Of a DNA stretch of 64,000 nucleotides, positions 1 to 12,506 are shown piece by piece. Numbering within the stretch: the first letter of the stretch is position 1; each line of letters starts with the position of its first letter. The notes under the pieces are model-generated. The model searched no databases and was not told where the DNA came from. It saw only the letters and a list, made by a program, of their open reading frames with translations. This stretch comes from Terebella lapidaria (taxonomy: Eukaryota; Annelida; Polychaeta; Terebellida; Terebellidae). The translations under genes and the position numbers were made by a program. The stretch covers positions 6,299,667 to 6,363,666 of the forward strand of contig OX424568.1 in assembly GCA_949152475.1 (NCBI GenBank). The letters are read 5' to 3'.

Positions 1-118
1 AATCACCACTGAAATCTCTTTATATGAATTTCCATTCGACATGTTTGATAAAATAACGAAAATACAGATAGATCAATCTTTTCACCTATTTATATTTCAA
101 CTCAGAATATTTTACAAA

Positions 119-1945
119 CTTGGTTCCAAGTTGAAATTCAAAGTAAAATTTGACCAAAAATGCATTTCAAGATGACAAAATTGGAGCTAGATTGAACTTC
201 TCACCATAAGTTATATTTCGATCCATAATACATGTATGTGCCAAACATGGTTTCAAGTTGAAATTCAAAGTAAAAGGTAATCAAAACTGCATTTCAAGAT
301 GACAAAATTGGAGCCAGATCAAACTTTTCGTCATGAGCTATATTTTAACTCATAATACCTGCCCAACTTGATTTCAAGTTGAAATTCAAACTAAAAGTTT
401 ACCAAAACTGCATTTTAAGATGACGAAATTGGACCCAGATCAAACTTTTCGCCATGAGTTATATTTCAACTCATAATATGTGCCAAACTTGGTATTAAGT
501 TGAAATTCAATGTAAAAGTTGACCAAAACTGCATTTCAAGATGACGAAATTGGAGCCAGATAGAACTTTTCGTCATAAGTTATATTTTAACTCATAATAT
601 GTGCCAAACTTGGTTTCAAGTTGAAATTCAAGCTAAAAGTTTACCAAAACTGCATTTCAAGATGAAGAAATTGGAGCCAGATCGAACTTTCCATCATAAG
701 TTATATTTTAACTCATACCGTATTCGCGCGCATACAGTCGCATGTGCGTTTATCCGAAATTTGCTTGTTTTAGGCCACTTATAAATTGGAAAATATTTCG
801 TACATACGCACATGTGCGATCGTTTTCGATAAGGGGTTGACTACAAATCTCTTTGATCAGGCTCAGATACTTTGACAGTTATACGAGGCCGACACGACTG
901 TCAAATCCGCCCCGACTCGTCAATTGCAATTACATGGTTCGGTGCATGAATGAATTCAGACATCGGTACTTGTGTTGGTGTAAGTGCATGATGTATAATC
1001 TATTGTTGTGTGAAGCTGTTGAGACTTCGGGGAACAAATAAAATTTGTTGTTTGGGTCGTTGCTATTTCAAAACAAATCCACATGTCACTTGGAAGAAGA
1101 AAGTGAAACAAGCAGCCTGATTGGTGGGGTTCTTTATGACGTCATATCTGGCCTTTCACCACTGGCTGATTCGTTTTGAAAGGTAACGTTTGATTGGTTG
1201 GAATGTGAATCAGCTCATGAATATTAATGAGTACATGCTAGAAAGATGGCAACTTCCTGCTAGGCGGCAAACATCACAAACATGAACGAAACAAGGGTTT
1301 TTTCAAGATATTTATTTCACATGAACAGAAATGACACATCCTGATCATAGGATGTCAAACGAAATCACAAGTGTCAATAAACTCACAGTAATTAGGCAAT
1401 CAACATCGCAACTTATTTGACAGTTTGCAATCCATTGACCGCAGACACAGCCGCGATTGACACGAACTGAGGGGCACGAATGCATGAAATCAGTCAAGCA
1501 CATGACTTGGAACCGATGATCTTACGATCAAAAATTTTTTACTGTCATTCTTGATTTTGATTTTTTTTTCAATCACAAGCACATGTGCGTATATTCGAAA
1601 TATACGCACACCTTCGACTATACGCACATGCGACTGTATGCGCGCGAATACGGTAATATGTGCCAAACTTGGTTTCAAGTTGAAATTCAAACTAAAAATT
1701 GACCAAAACTGCATTTCAAGATGACGAAAATGGAGCCAAATCGAACTTTTCACCATAAGTTATATTTCGACTCATAATATGTGCCAAACATGCTTTCAAG
1801 TTGAAATTCAAAGTAAAAGTTGACCAAAACTGCATTTCAAGATGACAAAATTGGAGCCAGATCGAATTTTTCACCATAAGTTATATTTTAACTCATAATT
1901 TGAGCCAAACATGGTCTCAAGTTGAAATTCAAAGTAAAAGTTGAT
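119..1945. repeat. 121-bp minisatellite array, interrupted by a MITE
   Basis: The phrase TGCCAAAC recurs at 239, about 360, 481 and 602, giving a 121-bp period. Each unit contains TTTCAAGTTGAAATTCAA and a stretch ending ACTCATAATATG. Copies resume after 1655 and fade near 1945. The same 121-bp unit, reverse-complemented, lies at 51700-52200, so the array belongs to the family-2 element. Small open frames here (e.g. 599-784) are repeat-derived and not genes. Confidence 0.85.
718..1653. mobile_element. 936-bp MITE with perfect 32-bp terminal inverted repeats and TA target duplication
   Basis: The left end 718-749 (CCGTATTCGCGCGCATACAG...) is the exact reverse complement of 1622-1653. Both ends are flanked by TA (716-717 and 1654-1655). 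Removing the insert restores the 121-bp unit across the junction (ACTCATAATATGTGCC). No transposase frame is present; the two short frames inside lack recognisable domains. TA duplication suggests mobilisation by a Tc1/mariner/pogo-type transposase, an inference. Perfect TIRs suggest a recent insertion. Confidence 0.85.
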
Positions 1946-1959
1946 CAATGTTTTCATAA

Positions 1960-2860
1960 AAAGCTATTGTGATCAATAATAGACTTAACTAGCAAAAAAA
2001 TAATGTTGACTTATTTGGTCACAGCCATAAAATCTCTACTGGACAAAGCCTTCACCTTGTTGAGCCCAATAATAAATATTTCTTGTCTTAACTATTTTCA
2101 TTGTCGTCACTTATAGACTTAACATGTAAAAATAAAGTTAACTTATTCGGTTACACCCAGAAATTTCTACCGGACAAAACCTTAACCTTGTTGAGCTCAA
2201 TAATAATTGTTTCTCATCTTAACTATTTTTATTGAGGTCAATAATAGACTTAACTAGCAAAAAAAATGTTAACTTATTTGGTTACAGACATAAAATGTCT
2301 ACTGGACAGAATCTTTACCTTGTTGAGCCCAATGATAAATATTTCTTGTCTTAACTATTTTTATTGTAGTCAATAATAGACTAAACTAGTAAAAATAATG
2401 TTAACTTATTCAGTACACCTATGAAATCTGTACTGGACATACTTTCACCTTGTTGAGCTTAATAATAAATATTTCTCATCTTAACTATTTTTATTGTGGT
2501 CAATAATAGACATAACTATTTTTATTGTGGTCAATAATAGACTTAACTAGTGAAAATAATGTTAACTTATTCAGTTACACCAATGAAATTTGTACTGGAC
2601 AAAACATTTACCTTGTTGAGGTTAATAATAAATATTTCTTGTCTTAACTATTTTTATTGTGGACAATAATAGACTTAACTATTAAAAATAATGTTAACTT
2701 ATTCAGTTACACCCATGAAATTTGTACTGGACAAAACCTTTACCTTGTTGAGCTTAATAATAAACGTTTCTCGTCTTAACTATTTTTATTGTGGACAATA
2801 ATAGACTTAACTAATAGAACTAATGTTAACTTATTCAGTAATATTGTCCTGTTTTCACTG
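1960..2860. repeat. ~131-bp minisatellite array
   Basis: CAATAATAGACTTAACT recurs at about 2239, 2371 and 2501 (spacing 130-132 bp), each followed by TTAACTTATT...TTGTTGAGC...AATAATAAATATTTCT. About seven units are visible. Reverse-complement units occur at 51050-51680, next to the 121-bp array in the same relative order, so this is the second internal minisatellite of the family-2 element. Confidence 0.8.
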
Positions 2861-3095
2861 GAAACTTCAGTTCTCCATTCTGAACAAGAAACCAGTGTCA
2901 TTACCTTCCACTGTACAGGCTATTGGAATGATCGTACATGTCAAAATGGATATTTCAAAATTCTGTAATAAGTTAGGCTGTTAACATATTAATATGTATA
3001 TGATCATTCTAAAAAACGATTGGTTTCGTGTGACAGCCCTTCCCAACAACACTTCCAAATATTATCGAGATTCGTCAAAAATTGCCATCTGTAGA

Positions 3096-3431
3096 GCGTT
3101 CACAAGCCATGTGTCTCAAACAGGCTGTTTTCAATGCAAAATGTGTCCCCAAACGACCAATTCAGTTGCCACGGCAACCAAAATCGATTGGTGTCGGGAT
3201 CTTACCATAATATATGTGCCTGCGAAAAATAATGGTGATCGGGTGAGAATTGCGGCCTATAGCGCGTTCACAAGCCATGTGTCTCAAACAGGCTGTTTTC
3301 AATGCAAAATGTGTCCCCAAACGACCAATTCAGTTGCCACGGCAACCAAAATCGATTGGTGTCGGGATCTTACCATTATATATGTGCCTGCAAAAAATAA
3401 TGGTGATCGGATGAGAATTGCGGCCTGTAGC
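3096..3431. repeat. 168-bp tandem duplication inside the family-2 element
   Basis: GCGTTCACAAG starts at 3096, 3264 and 3432, giving two nearly identical 168-bp units. Because 168 is a multiple of three, a 172-codon frame crosses both units, but its translation simply repeats and has no known domain. The copy at 50600-50810 has only one unit, so the duplication is specific to this copy. Confidence 0.75.
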
Positions 3432-3542
3432 GCGTTCACAAGAAAATCTCTGCGGACGCGGACACGGACGCGGACACGGACGCGGGCGCGGACGACGAAG
3501 CCAAATCCATAGTATCCGCCGAACTTTGTTCGGGGGATACAA

Positions 3543-4660
3543 TTATCCACTTATTGAATTGACATTACATATACACATGTGAATCTGTGCAATGACTGAA
3601 TGGCGGCTGCACAGTATCAGGAAGTAGAAAAGAGATTACGCAATATGGTGAGGTTATTATTCATTGATTAAACCAAAGCAGCCCTTCAGGCATCCTCCAG
3701 GTCAGTCGTCAACATCCTTTGTCATGTAGATAGATATATATCAATTGTCAACATCAGATAGCAACTGTAGCAGCATTGAACTTTGCACAGTGTGCAATCA
3801 TTTCGGCAGGTATTGCACATTGTACAATCGACGACAACCTGGGGTTTCCTAGGGTTTAGTTCCTGCTAGGGAATAAACACGTCATCTGTACACTGTCTCT
3901 TATTTGTTTCAGTTTGGCGTTATTCTAACTGCATTTGAATCAGTGCCAGGACAAGTAGCAAATTTCCAAAACAAGTACCCGATCGGATCAGCCTGACCCG
4001 GACACCCGTCCTAATTCACTGGTACTCATCCATAGTACTGTGAATCGGTGCCAGATATAGATGCATAAATTGTGCATGGAGTGGTATTCATTTGGTCAGT
4101 CAATGTTCATGGCAGCATATATTAGTCATTTGACCTCGAGGATAAGATGCTCGTGTTGACAGATTTTTTTTGTTTGAACATATTTGAAAGAATTCTGGCA
4201 ATCTCACACAGATTTCAACAAAAATTCAAGCAAAAAACCAATCTTTGATAGAAATCACAAGTTTGGGAACTGAAATGATTTCTGACCCAGGTATTGCTCT
4301 AACCCACTTTGAGTTCGGTTAACTGTTGACTCTGGCTCAAGATTCGAGTTCGGGTACCTGTTGACTCTAGCTCAAGATTCAATAGGGGGTGATCAAGCTA
4401 TCATTCGACAGGGGGCAGCGCTGTAATATCAGGCATTTTTGGCACCAAATCATTAACGGATATCATCTGTAATCATCAATGGCGTTAAATTATGTCGGGA
4501 AAATGATATTTATTGATAATGCTAGAAAAACAATGATGACACAAGACGGATAATCATGCTGCCAGCAGGCAAATGTGGCGATTGCAGATATTTCCCCGAA
4601 CGAAGTCGACCACGGTGACAATTCCACATACGCTTGACAACAGTTACTGCCACAGTCACT
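3543..4660. other. Gene-poor stretch, no supported feature
   Basis: I see no exon with credible splice sites, RNA gene or complete transposon here. The sequence is non-repetitive apart from a short repeated phrase near 4310-4380 (GTTCGGGTACCTGTTGACTC type). Confidence 0.5.
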
Positions 4661-4667
4661 TGTTATG

Positions 4668-5275
4668 GTTGGTTTACACGATCAAACTACTTCAAATTCC
4701 TAAAGTGAGTTTGAAATAGTTTTATGGTGGGTGATTACACGATCAAACTCGTCACATCAAACTACATCAAAATTTTCATTTGATGCTCCTTTGTTGAAAG
4801 TTACATTAAAGCTGAAAGGCTGTGTTATATAATTCTATGTCACGAGTTTCAAAGTAAAAATCATGCTTTTCCTAAATTGGATATGGACACGAGCTTGATT
4901 AGTTTGAGTTTGATCAAACTTTGTGGTGGAGTTTGAAGTATTTTGAAGTAGTTTGAGGTAGTCTGAAGTCTCGGTTTACATGATCAAACTTGGCGTCAAA
5001 CTCCAAAGTTTGAAGTAAAAGTTTGAAGTAGATCTAGGTTGATGTTTAAAGTCACATCTTTTTAGTCAAATTGTAAACCAGGAATCCAACACTTCTTCGT
5101 ATTAAGTATTTTGAAGTAGTTTGAGGCAGTTTGAAGTCTCGGTTTACATGATCAAACTTGGCGTCAAACTCCAAAGTTTGAAGTAAAAGTTTGAAGTACA
5201 TCTAATTTGATGGTGTGAAGTCACATCTTTTTAGTCAAATTGTAAACCAGGAATCCAACACTTCTACGTATTATA
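4668..5275. repeat. Repeat block with a ~155-bp direct duplication and TTTGAAGTAGTTTGA-type inverted motifs
   Basis: A segment from about 4945 to 5095 (GTCTCGGTTTACATGATCAA, then AAACCAGGAATCCAACACTT) recurs at about 5105-5265. The left side (GGTTTACACGATCAAACTAC at 4670) is inverted relative to the TTTGAAGTAGTTTGAGG motifs further right, as in a decayed MITE with multiplied ends. No coding potential is visible. The transposon interpretation is inference. Confidence 0.55.
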
Positions 5276-5754
5276 ATTTTTTTTTCTGGTTGCCCCTTTC
5301 GGCATAGATCTACATTTAGTTAAATGTTATCTTATACATCATCTTCTAATTATACAATTGTAATGTATTATGCAATTTTTTTCCATACCTTCTACACCTA
5401 TTTACCAGTTTTTCTTTTTGTTATCATACTGTACTATGAGGGTCATGTGATATTTCTAGGACCACATTGGAAATAAGTGTTTGCCGAGGGAATTCTATCG
5501 GCAATGTTGGATAAAGCAAAAAGCGTACAGTGTAGCGGCCGCGTGGAGTTTCCTTCGGAAAAAAACATAGATCCACAGCAATTAGAACCTAGGCACTTTC
5601 GTACGAGGTTACTGAGTTATGCGCCGATGACATAAACAGATGTTCAGTCGTAGGCGACGTTGTTCCCCAAACGAAGGTAGATCTAGCTCTACCCAGGAAT
5701 TGAGGATCAAGACATTCAGGTCACATTGTCATTTGTCATTATCATGTGACTTTT

Positions 5755-5939
5755 CATGTCAACTTGAGGCGCACCGCTAGTTTATGCTCGAATAAAGGAT
5801 AAATATCAGCTTCTTTTATTGAATAATTGTTCAGTCATCAACAGTTTAGTTGATGCCCGAACAATTATTTAATAAAAGAAGTTGATATTTATTCTTTATT
5901 CGAGCATATAAAGTAGCGGTGCGCCTTCAAGTTGACATG
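5755..5939. repeat. Long foldback (hairpin) element, ~185 bp
   Basis: Two arms of roughly 80 nt are near-perfect reverse complements: the left begins CATGTCAACTTGAGGCGCAC at 5755, the right ends with its complement at 5939. The arms meet around CATCAACAGTTTAGTTGATG, so almost the whole element is stem. Mismatches are few. It may be a hairpin MITE, or a locus yielding a long double-stranded transcript if transcribed. Confidence 0.8.
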
Positions 5940-8900
5940 ATCCCTTTTTTTTCAACAACAACCTGAACTTGACTGAAGCAAATAAGCCAGTGTGTAAGAA
6001 AGGCAAATTGTTTTACTGTAAATCTGGGGTTCTGTACGGTTATTTACCTGTGACCATGAGTAATGTGACAAACAGACACAACAACACTCTCTGCCAAGCC
6101 ATGTTTTTCTTTCGAATTTCACCGTAACCAAAACCGTGTCCACAGTGGGAAGTGTCAACTTTTTCTCCTGATCACGAGTTTTCTGTGCAATCTCTCGCTG
6201 TTACTCCCTCAGCTCTATCTCTCAGCCCTTCTGGTACATGTATGAAGCAAGTGTGCAGCAGCGGGATGCTCACCAATAAATAGAACAGCCGGTGGAATCA
6301 TGTGATTGATTTTGGACATTTGTGTACGTCAAGAATATTTGTCTTATAATAAGTTTAAATATATGGATGAAAGGTGGCAGCAGGGAGCAACGCATACACG
6401 TGAAAACTATATATCTCATATCACCGTATCCGCAACAGCTGCTGCTAGCAACAGATAACGCATGAAATAAAATAACATGCATATTTTTCAGAAGGCGTTC
6501 GTAAAACGCCCTTTGTATATGTAATTCAGTTTCGACATATCCTCGAGTTTATGTACACAGGATTGGGAAGATATTTAAGACGTTTGAATCAGTTATTCAT
6601 CATCGCGGCTAAGTACATGTAAGGTGAGGTTTATGAGATAATTATGAGACAATTTTACCAACCAAACAAAGTTTATTTAGTGATTATGTAAAATGAACAG
6701 GATGAGAAAAACATAACCAATGTCTCAAAGAAGCAAAATGTCATAATGTATAGGTTTCCTTGTGGATCCTAGATACTATTGGAAAAAAAAAATATTAGAG
6801 AATACCTATATTCAACAGTGCATAGACTTAGTTCTGGTTGTTGTGGGTTTTTTCTCTTCTCGAGTTTGGATAATAGACCCGGTTGGTCCTTTCTGATACC
6901 TTACTTTGGTACTTTGTCCCATGCTACATCCTACGTATTTTGGGCATTGTCTGCCAGACACACGACCTAAGGACCAGTGTCAAGCAAGGCATGGCATGAG
7001 ACTGCCCTCGGCCGTGTGTCTGACAGCAATGCCCACACACCCGGAATCAAACCCTTAATTGAAGCACACTTTTATACTTGTATACATAAGCTTCGAAGGT
7101 GCAACTTAATGATTTGCATAAATATATCGCCCATAATTTGATCTTATATATCTAGTAATGTATTATTTAGCTACATGTACGTGACTGGGTCGCATGATTT
7201 TTGATTTCTAGTTGGAAAAAGAATATTTATGAAAGTGTCATATAGCATTAAAAAAAAAACTTCAAATACATGTTTCTCCTAAGGAAATCCTAAATTTGAG
7301 ATTTTTTATGGTGAGATCAGGGTGTGTATATCGTCCCTCCTTGATATGCCTGCCACCCTCTTCCACACAAAAATTAGGAGATCTATTAGACATGAATTTA
7401 TTTTTTAGGTGTATAAATTATACCAAATCAACACTGGCGTAGAAGTACACTTCAGACCTTTTCCTGGAAGGCTACAGCGCCTTTCGGACCTGGCCAAGGG
7501 CTTCAGGTACTGTGCAACCACAACTCTACCCAACCATAACTCTTTCGGGATAGGATAGGACTGTCACTGGAGGTCCTTGTCCATATTACAGGCAGTAACG
7601 ACTCGGTTTTGGAGTGCAGCGATCTTGTTGGATAATATGGAGGAAATTTATTAAATTTACTAAATTTCCAATCATTGACAATAAAGGTATATACAAAAAT
7701 CAGATATATGATAGAATGACAAATATGAATGGAACATTGCTCAGCTTAATATTTTTGACATAATGTATTTTTTGCAAGTCATCAATCAATTTAAAAGGAA
7801 TTTACCAATTTACATAAGACAATAGATCTAGGCTAATCAGTGGTTATTAGTACTGGAAATAATACATTCCTTTCTATTCCTTGACCTACATTCCTTGACC
7901 CATGACAAATTACGGGCCCAAATACCATTAGTAGAACAATTGTTCAAATGTGCAATACATGTACGTGTATGCTATTTTTTTCAATCATGTATTGCACCTC
8001 CACATAGAACTGCACATAGCCATGGATCCATGCCATTTACAAAATATGTTTCATAAAAGTTTTGTTGGAGTATTCTTGAAATATTGGTCATTTCAGTGAT
8101 AATGCAGGTATAGAGCGAATAGCCGTATTCATGGTATGTAATGTGTTATATAAGCTTTTTTGACGGTTAGCCCACAAGGAACTCAAAAACGCTCTATAGC
8201 TTTAGGGAGGGGTTTGGTGAAACACATTCCCAAAAGGCTCTTACAATCCGAGCTCCCTACATCCAACTAAAGAGCGCTCTCTGTAGGAGCTCTTTATCTT
8301 TGAAACGCCCCGCCCCCCTCAAACCATGGCAATGGTATATAAGAGCTTAGAGCACAGGAACTGTGACCAGTACTATCCCATGTCCCCCCTGCCCACAGTC
8401 ACTTGTACAGCTAAACAGCCTCATTGTATAGGTACTCTAGCTGTTGAAGTTGATTTGCAGCTTCTCCAGACGGTGTGGGCTCATCACATGGCTTATTATA
8501 TCTTCCTCGAAGACATGCACGTAGCTGACAAACAGGGGACATTAAGTTCTCCGGACACCACAATGTTTTGTTCATCGGACACCATAACATTTTTTGTGGC
8601 ACTCAGCCTAGACCATAGGCCGCGAATAAGGTCACTCGATCGTCCATTCAGCCAGTAATGAGTACATCAACATATCTCATCTCCTCCCCCAAGGGTGATA
8701 TCGTTCAGCTCCCAACTGAATGTGCTGAGCCACCAAGTTTAAGTTGCTGCTCAGCGGCCAGCCAGTTTTGAGAAAGGTCCTGTAACTGTCGGGAAGGTAT
8801 AGAAGGTTCTTTAGACGGCTCCACTGGGGCTCAATGGCGAGGCCATTGCAGAATGAGGAACCGCGGATACTATCCAATCCGTAACCAGCTTAATCTAAAA

Positions 8901-10093
8901 CAACTTCTCTAATCTGAAACTTCATGCATGCACACGACAGGAGAGATGTGAGTCCCTCTACAACAATAGTGTAACTAGCAAATGTTCGGCTTGTGATTCA
9001 CTTTCACACCAGAGTGAAAATATTCCATGGAGAACCAGAGCCTGATGAACATTATAACCAGGAACGATAGATCGCCTTTAGCATCTGATCGTCATAAAAA
9101 CTGACGTATGATATCCATCTCTCGATGGGGCCATCCAGGCTGGCAAACGCATCTGCATAGGAGACAGGAAGCTTTCGTATATCGGTTCCATAGTTCAACC
9201 AGTTCCTCAGCAGGGAAGCCAGCAGTTGGAGCTGGGCACTCTGCACATGGCATGAGTGTGCCCGCTAGTGAAGGTCATACTCTAGGTCCAGACACGGATT
9301 CTGACCGTCATGTCAAAATCGTACAGCCTGATTTATGGACTTCGATGGGGTGCATGTCCTCCACCTGCAGAGTAGCTACTTCATGCCACTCCACGGAACC
9401 AAGAATCAGTCCTACCGAACATGGGTAATTGGATTCTGCCAAAGCAGAGGTCCTGGCCAGAGATCTCGCCAAGGGAGTAGTAGCAGAATCCCCGGAATGG
9501 GCTACCAAGTTTGCACTCGCGTACATGGTGATTTTAGAGTCACTCAGGCCTGCTCACACGGTACCGGGTTCCTGCCAACTATCGTCCATGATGCGCTGAG
9601 AGAAACGCCTTGAACTGTAAACTCAGTGCAGGTTGCGTCTCGAGGAGCTGTAAGTGAATACAGGCCCCATCAAATCTTTCGATTGGCCAGTCGACGGCAT
9701 CGTCCCACCATGAGCCGTTGACCCGTGTGAGCTCATGGATTGATCTGAAACTCCATATCACGAAAGAGTCTCTGGGTAGGAGGTAATTAAAAGCATCTCC
9801 GACAATGGAACAGTCTGATCCACGAGTAATGGTACTCAACCACGGGGTGATTCAGGTGATCAGCATTGATAGCTCTGTTCTTGATGGACTGGCAGCATGC
9901 CCACCTCCATAGCTGACAGGGATTCCTGTCAGATGAAAGGGACATCCCGTGTCATCCCTCACTCCTCCATCTCTCGAGTGGCATGCATAAAATCGCACAC
10001 CCTGCCTCACACCCACACTGAACACCTAGTCAGGATTCCAGGTGAGCCCAGTAATAAGAACCGATATCACTAGCTATGTACTCCAGTCGTCCC
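5940..10093. other. Gene-poor stretch with possible retroelement debris near its right end
   Basis: Short unrelated open frames occur but none has a known domain or plausible splice sites. At 9579-9839 on the minus strand a frame contains a stretch (CIHLQLLETQPALSLQFKAF) weakly like the RNase H region of LTR or DIRS elements, with further minus-strand frames at 9308-9526, 9052-9246 and 8677-8877. This could be a badly decayed retroelement; the similarity is from memory and weak. Confidence 0.3.
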
Positions 10094-10097
10094 TTAA

Positions 10098-10515
10098 CGT
10101 AGTCCGCTACAAACATAGAGGTAATGAAAAGTCAAAATTTAAAAGTTATATCTTGAATATTATCTCTTCAAAATAATATATTCTATAGAGTAACTGATCA
10201 GCATTCTAATACTGAAAAGAAAATAGGGGGTCACCGTGCTAGTTTCTTCGACATATTCGATCAAAAATCACAAACTTTTACTAAAATGACTTAATTTATG
10301 GTTTTCTTACACATTTTTTTGCCCATATTCACACATTGTATCTTATTTTCCAAGAGAACGGATACGGTGACGCCCTATTTTCTTTTCAGTTTTAGGATGC
10401 TGATCAGTTACTCTATAAAATATGTCATTTTGAAGCTCTAGATTTTGTTAATGCAGTCATTTAGTTTTAAAACTCTTTGACCCCCCCCCCCCCTCACTGT
10501 TTGGAGCGGACTACC
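10098..10515. mobile_element. 418-bp MITE flanked by TTAA
   Basis: The ends CGTAGTCCGCT (from 10098) and AGCGGACTACC (to 10515) are inverted with one mismatch and are flanked by TTAA (10094-10097 and 10516-10519). Internal arms are also inverted: AGTAACTGATCAGCAT near 10190 against ATGCTGATCAGTTACT near 10398. TTAA duplications are typical of piggyBac and Kolobok superfamilies. There is no coding frame, so it is non-autonomous. Confidence 0.75.
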
Positions 10516-10929
10516 TTAAGCATTCTATATAATCTTCCTTGACAGTTCCCCGACTGTTGCTCCTGAATGCTCAGCGTGATTAACTGAAACGGGACTGGCT
10601 TTCAAGGCACATGTTTGAGATGGGCATGTGTCAAGCTTGAAGACTAGATTTTAACCAGAATAATCCAGGCACTTGTCAGTTATTCAATGCTGCAAAATAG
10701 GCAGCAGACATGGACGGCAAAAAGTAGGAGAATAAAAACTGTAATTAAGGAAAGAAATGATCTTTTCCATGTATTAGCATACAAAATTGTCACAGTGATT
10801 TTAACATTTTAACAATAACATTTACTATTATAGTGTATATAAAAGATATTCTCTATACACTTCACAAAATACATATAAAAGGTAACAAAATAGACACACT
10901 GTGTATGAGATATAATTTAAAACACTAGT

Positions 10930-12235
10930 GGCTAAAAGCAGTATTAAACAACGGTGTTTTGAGTTTAGTTTTGAAGGTGACTAGATTTTCACACTGGCGT
11001 ATTTCCTGTGGGAGCATGTTCCATAGGTGAGGTCCGGCATGTGCAAACGCTCATTGGCCATATTTCGTATGACATCCATTTGGTACACGAACCACACATT
11101 TTGCTTGAGAGCGTAGCCCAGTTCTCTGGGACTCGTAAGGCTGGAGCAGTTCCTTTAGATAGTCTGGCCCCAGATCACGCAGAGACTTGAACATGAGGAC
11201 ACATATCTTGAATATGCCTCGCTCTTGTATTGGCAACCAATGTTGGCTCGAAAGAACGGATGTGATGTGTTCATATTTGGATTTCTTGCAGTCTTGCAAC
11301 AAGATAGGCGGGTAGACCATAAAAGAGCGCATTACAATATTCCAATTTAGTGGTGATGAATGCGTGGATACGCCGTTCTGCAGCCTCAGTGGTTAGCATA
11401 TTACGTATCCTGGTGATGTTCCGTAGGCTATAATACGCTGATTGACAAAGGCGGCTTATGTGGTGTTCCATGTTCATGACATTGTACATGATGACAACGA
11501 GGTTGCGCACTTTAGAGCTGGAAGTGATTTCTATATTATCCAGGGTGATTGTCGGATTTGTAATATTGTGCAATATTTGTAATATCGACCTTGGTCGATT
11601 GATGATCATGTAGTCTGTTTTCAGCGCATTTAATTTAAGAAAATGCAATGTCATCCATTTGTGGACAGCTGCAAATGCCATCTCCAGCTGCAGCTTCACA
11701 GAGACGAGCCCATTGACTGCCTTTGGGTCAAAACTCATGTACAGTTAGCAGTCTTTTGCATACAAATGATATGCCATATCCAGTGAATGAAGAAAATTTC
11801 CTAGTGGAATGGTATGAAAGATAACAGGAGTGGACCAATTACTGATTCCTGTGGAGTACCGAAAACCAATAGATGCTTCTCAGAGATGGAGTCATTCACT
11901 TTAACGCACTGAGACCTATTGGTCAGGTACGACATTATCCATTCATGGAGCACTCCCCAAACACCAAAGTTTTACTTCAAAATGTCACTGAGTAACATGT
12001 GATCGATGAGATGAAATGCGGCCCTTTGATCCAGAAGTAGGACTGCAGCACCACCCACTGAGTCAAGAGCTAGAAGGCTATCTGACTGAACCCGCACCAT
12101 GGCCGTCTCTGTGCTATGGTGGGCACGATATGTCTCGCTGAGGTTTTCCTTCTCCAGATAGCTGGTGATCTGTTTCACTACAAAACCTTCCATTAACTTT
12201 GATACAAATGGAAAATTTGACAGGGCCTATAGTTG
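10930..12235 (-). pseudogene. Decayed CR1/L2-group LINE reverse transcriptase
   Basis: Minus-strand frames at 12193-11972, 11738-11271 and 11332-11051 together cover an RT in order. The first has an N-terminal RT segment (SETYRAHHSTETAMVRVQSD). The region around 11810-11960 translates to a corrupted version of the usual PQGSVLGPLLF block (PQESVIGPLL). The catalytic YADD appears as YAKD near 11755. The rest matches the RT C terminus (KTDYMIINRP, LVARLQEIQ, SSQHWLPI). Frame changes and the altered catalytic residue show it is dead. No endonuclease domain is seen. Confidence 0.75.
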
Positions 12236-12506
12236 CCCAGTGTGTTTGGATTCAGGCTACTGTTTTTTAGCAGTGGTATGGCTATGGCAGTTTTCAAGCT
12301 GTCAGACAAAATGCCAGACTCCAGAGAATTGCTTCAGCAGACGAGTATCCAGTATATCCAGGGGTCCGGTTTTATTTGGTGCCTTGGTGATAACGAAACA
12401 ACTGGTTTTCATTAACGGGGCCAGAATCATCAGTATTTGAATGATATAGTGTGCTCGATCAGTGTGCACATTATAGTCTACAAAGATGGTTGAATTTATT
12501 TTATTT
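12236..12506. other. Short spacer between LINE relic and HINE copy 1
   Basis: AT-rich sequence with no recognised feature; it may contain the 5' remains of the LINE relic. Confidence 0.4.

Larger units (their letters stand above)
1..3542 (-). mobile_element. Helentron-like non-autonomous element (family 2), left copy, 3' end outside window
   Basis: Read on the minus strand, this begins at 3542 with GTATCCCCCGAAC followed by a short hairpin (GAACAAAGTTC) and continues through two minisatellites to the window edge. The same sequence in the opposite orientation lies at 50538-52512, where the full 3' end is visible (GGTCG-TAGG-CGACC hairpin, then CTAGT). No protein domain is visible. Subterminal inverted repeat, 3' hairpin, CTAG-T end and internal tandem repeats are the published features of Helentron-associated interspersed elements (HINEs); the assignment is inference from that architecture. 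Confidence 0.6.

Noticed and set aside
2994..3512. 172-codon frame with an internal repeat
   Set aside because: It results from the 168-bp tandem duplication in a non-coding element; the sister copy lacks it.
8326..8658. 110-codon plus-strand frame as a gene
   Set aside because: No domain, no splice or promoter support, and the opposite strand is equally open.
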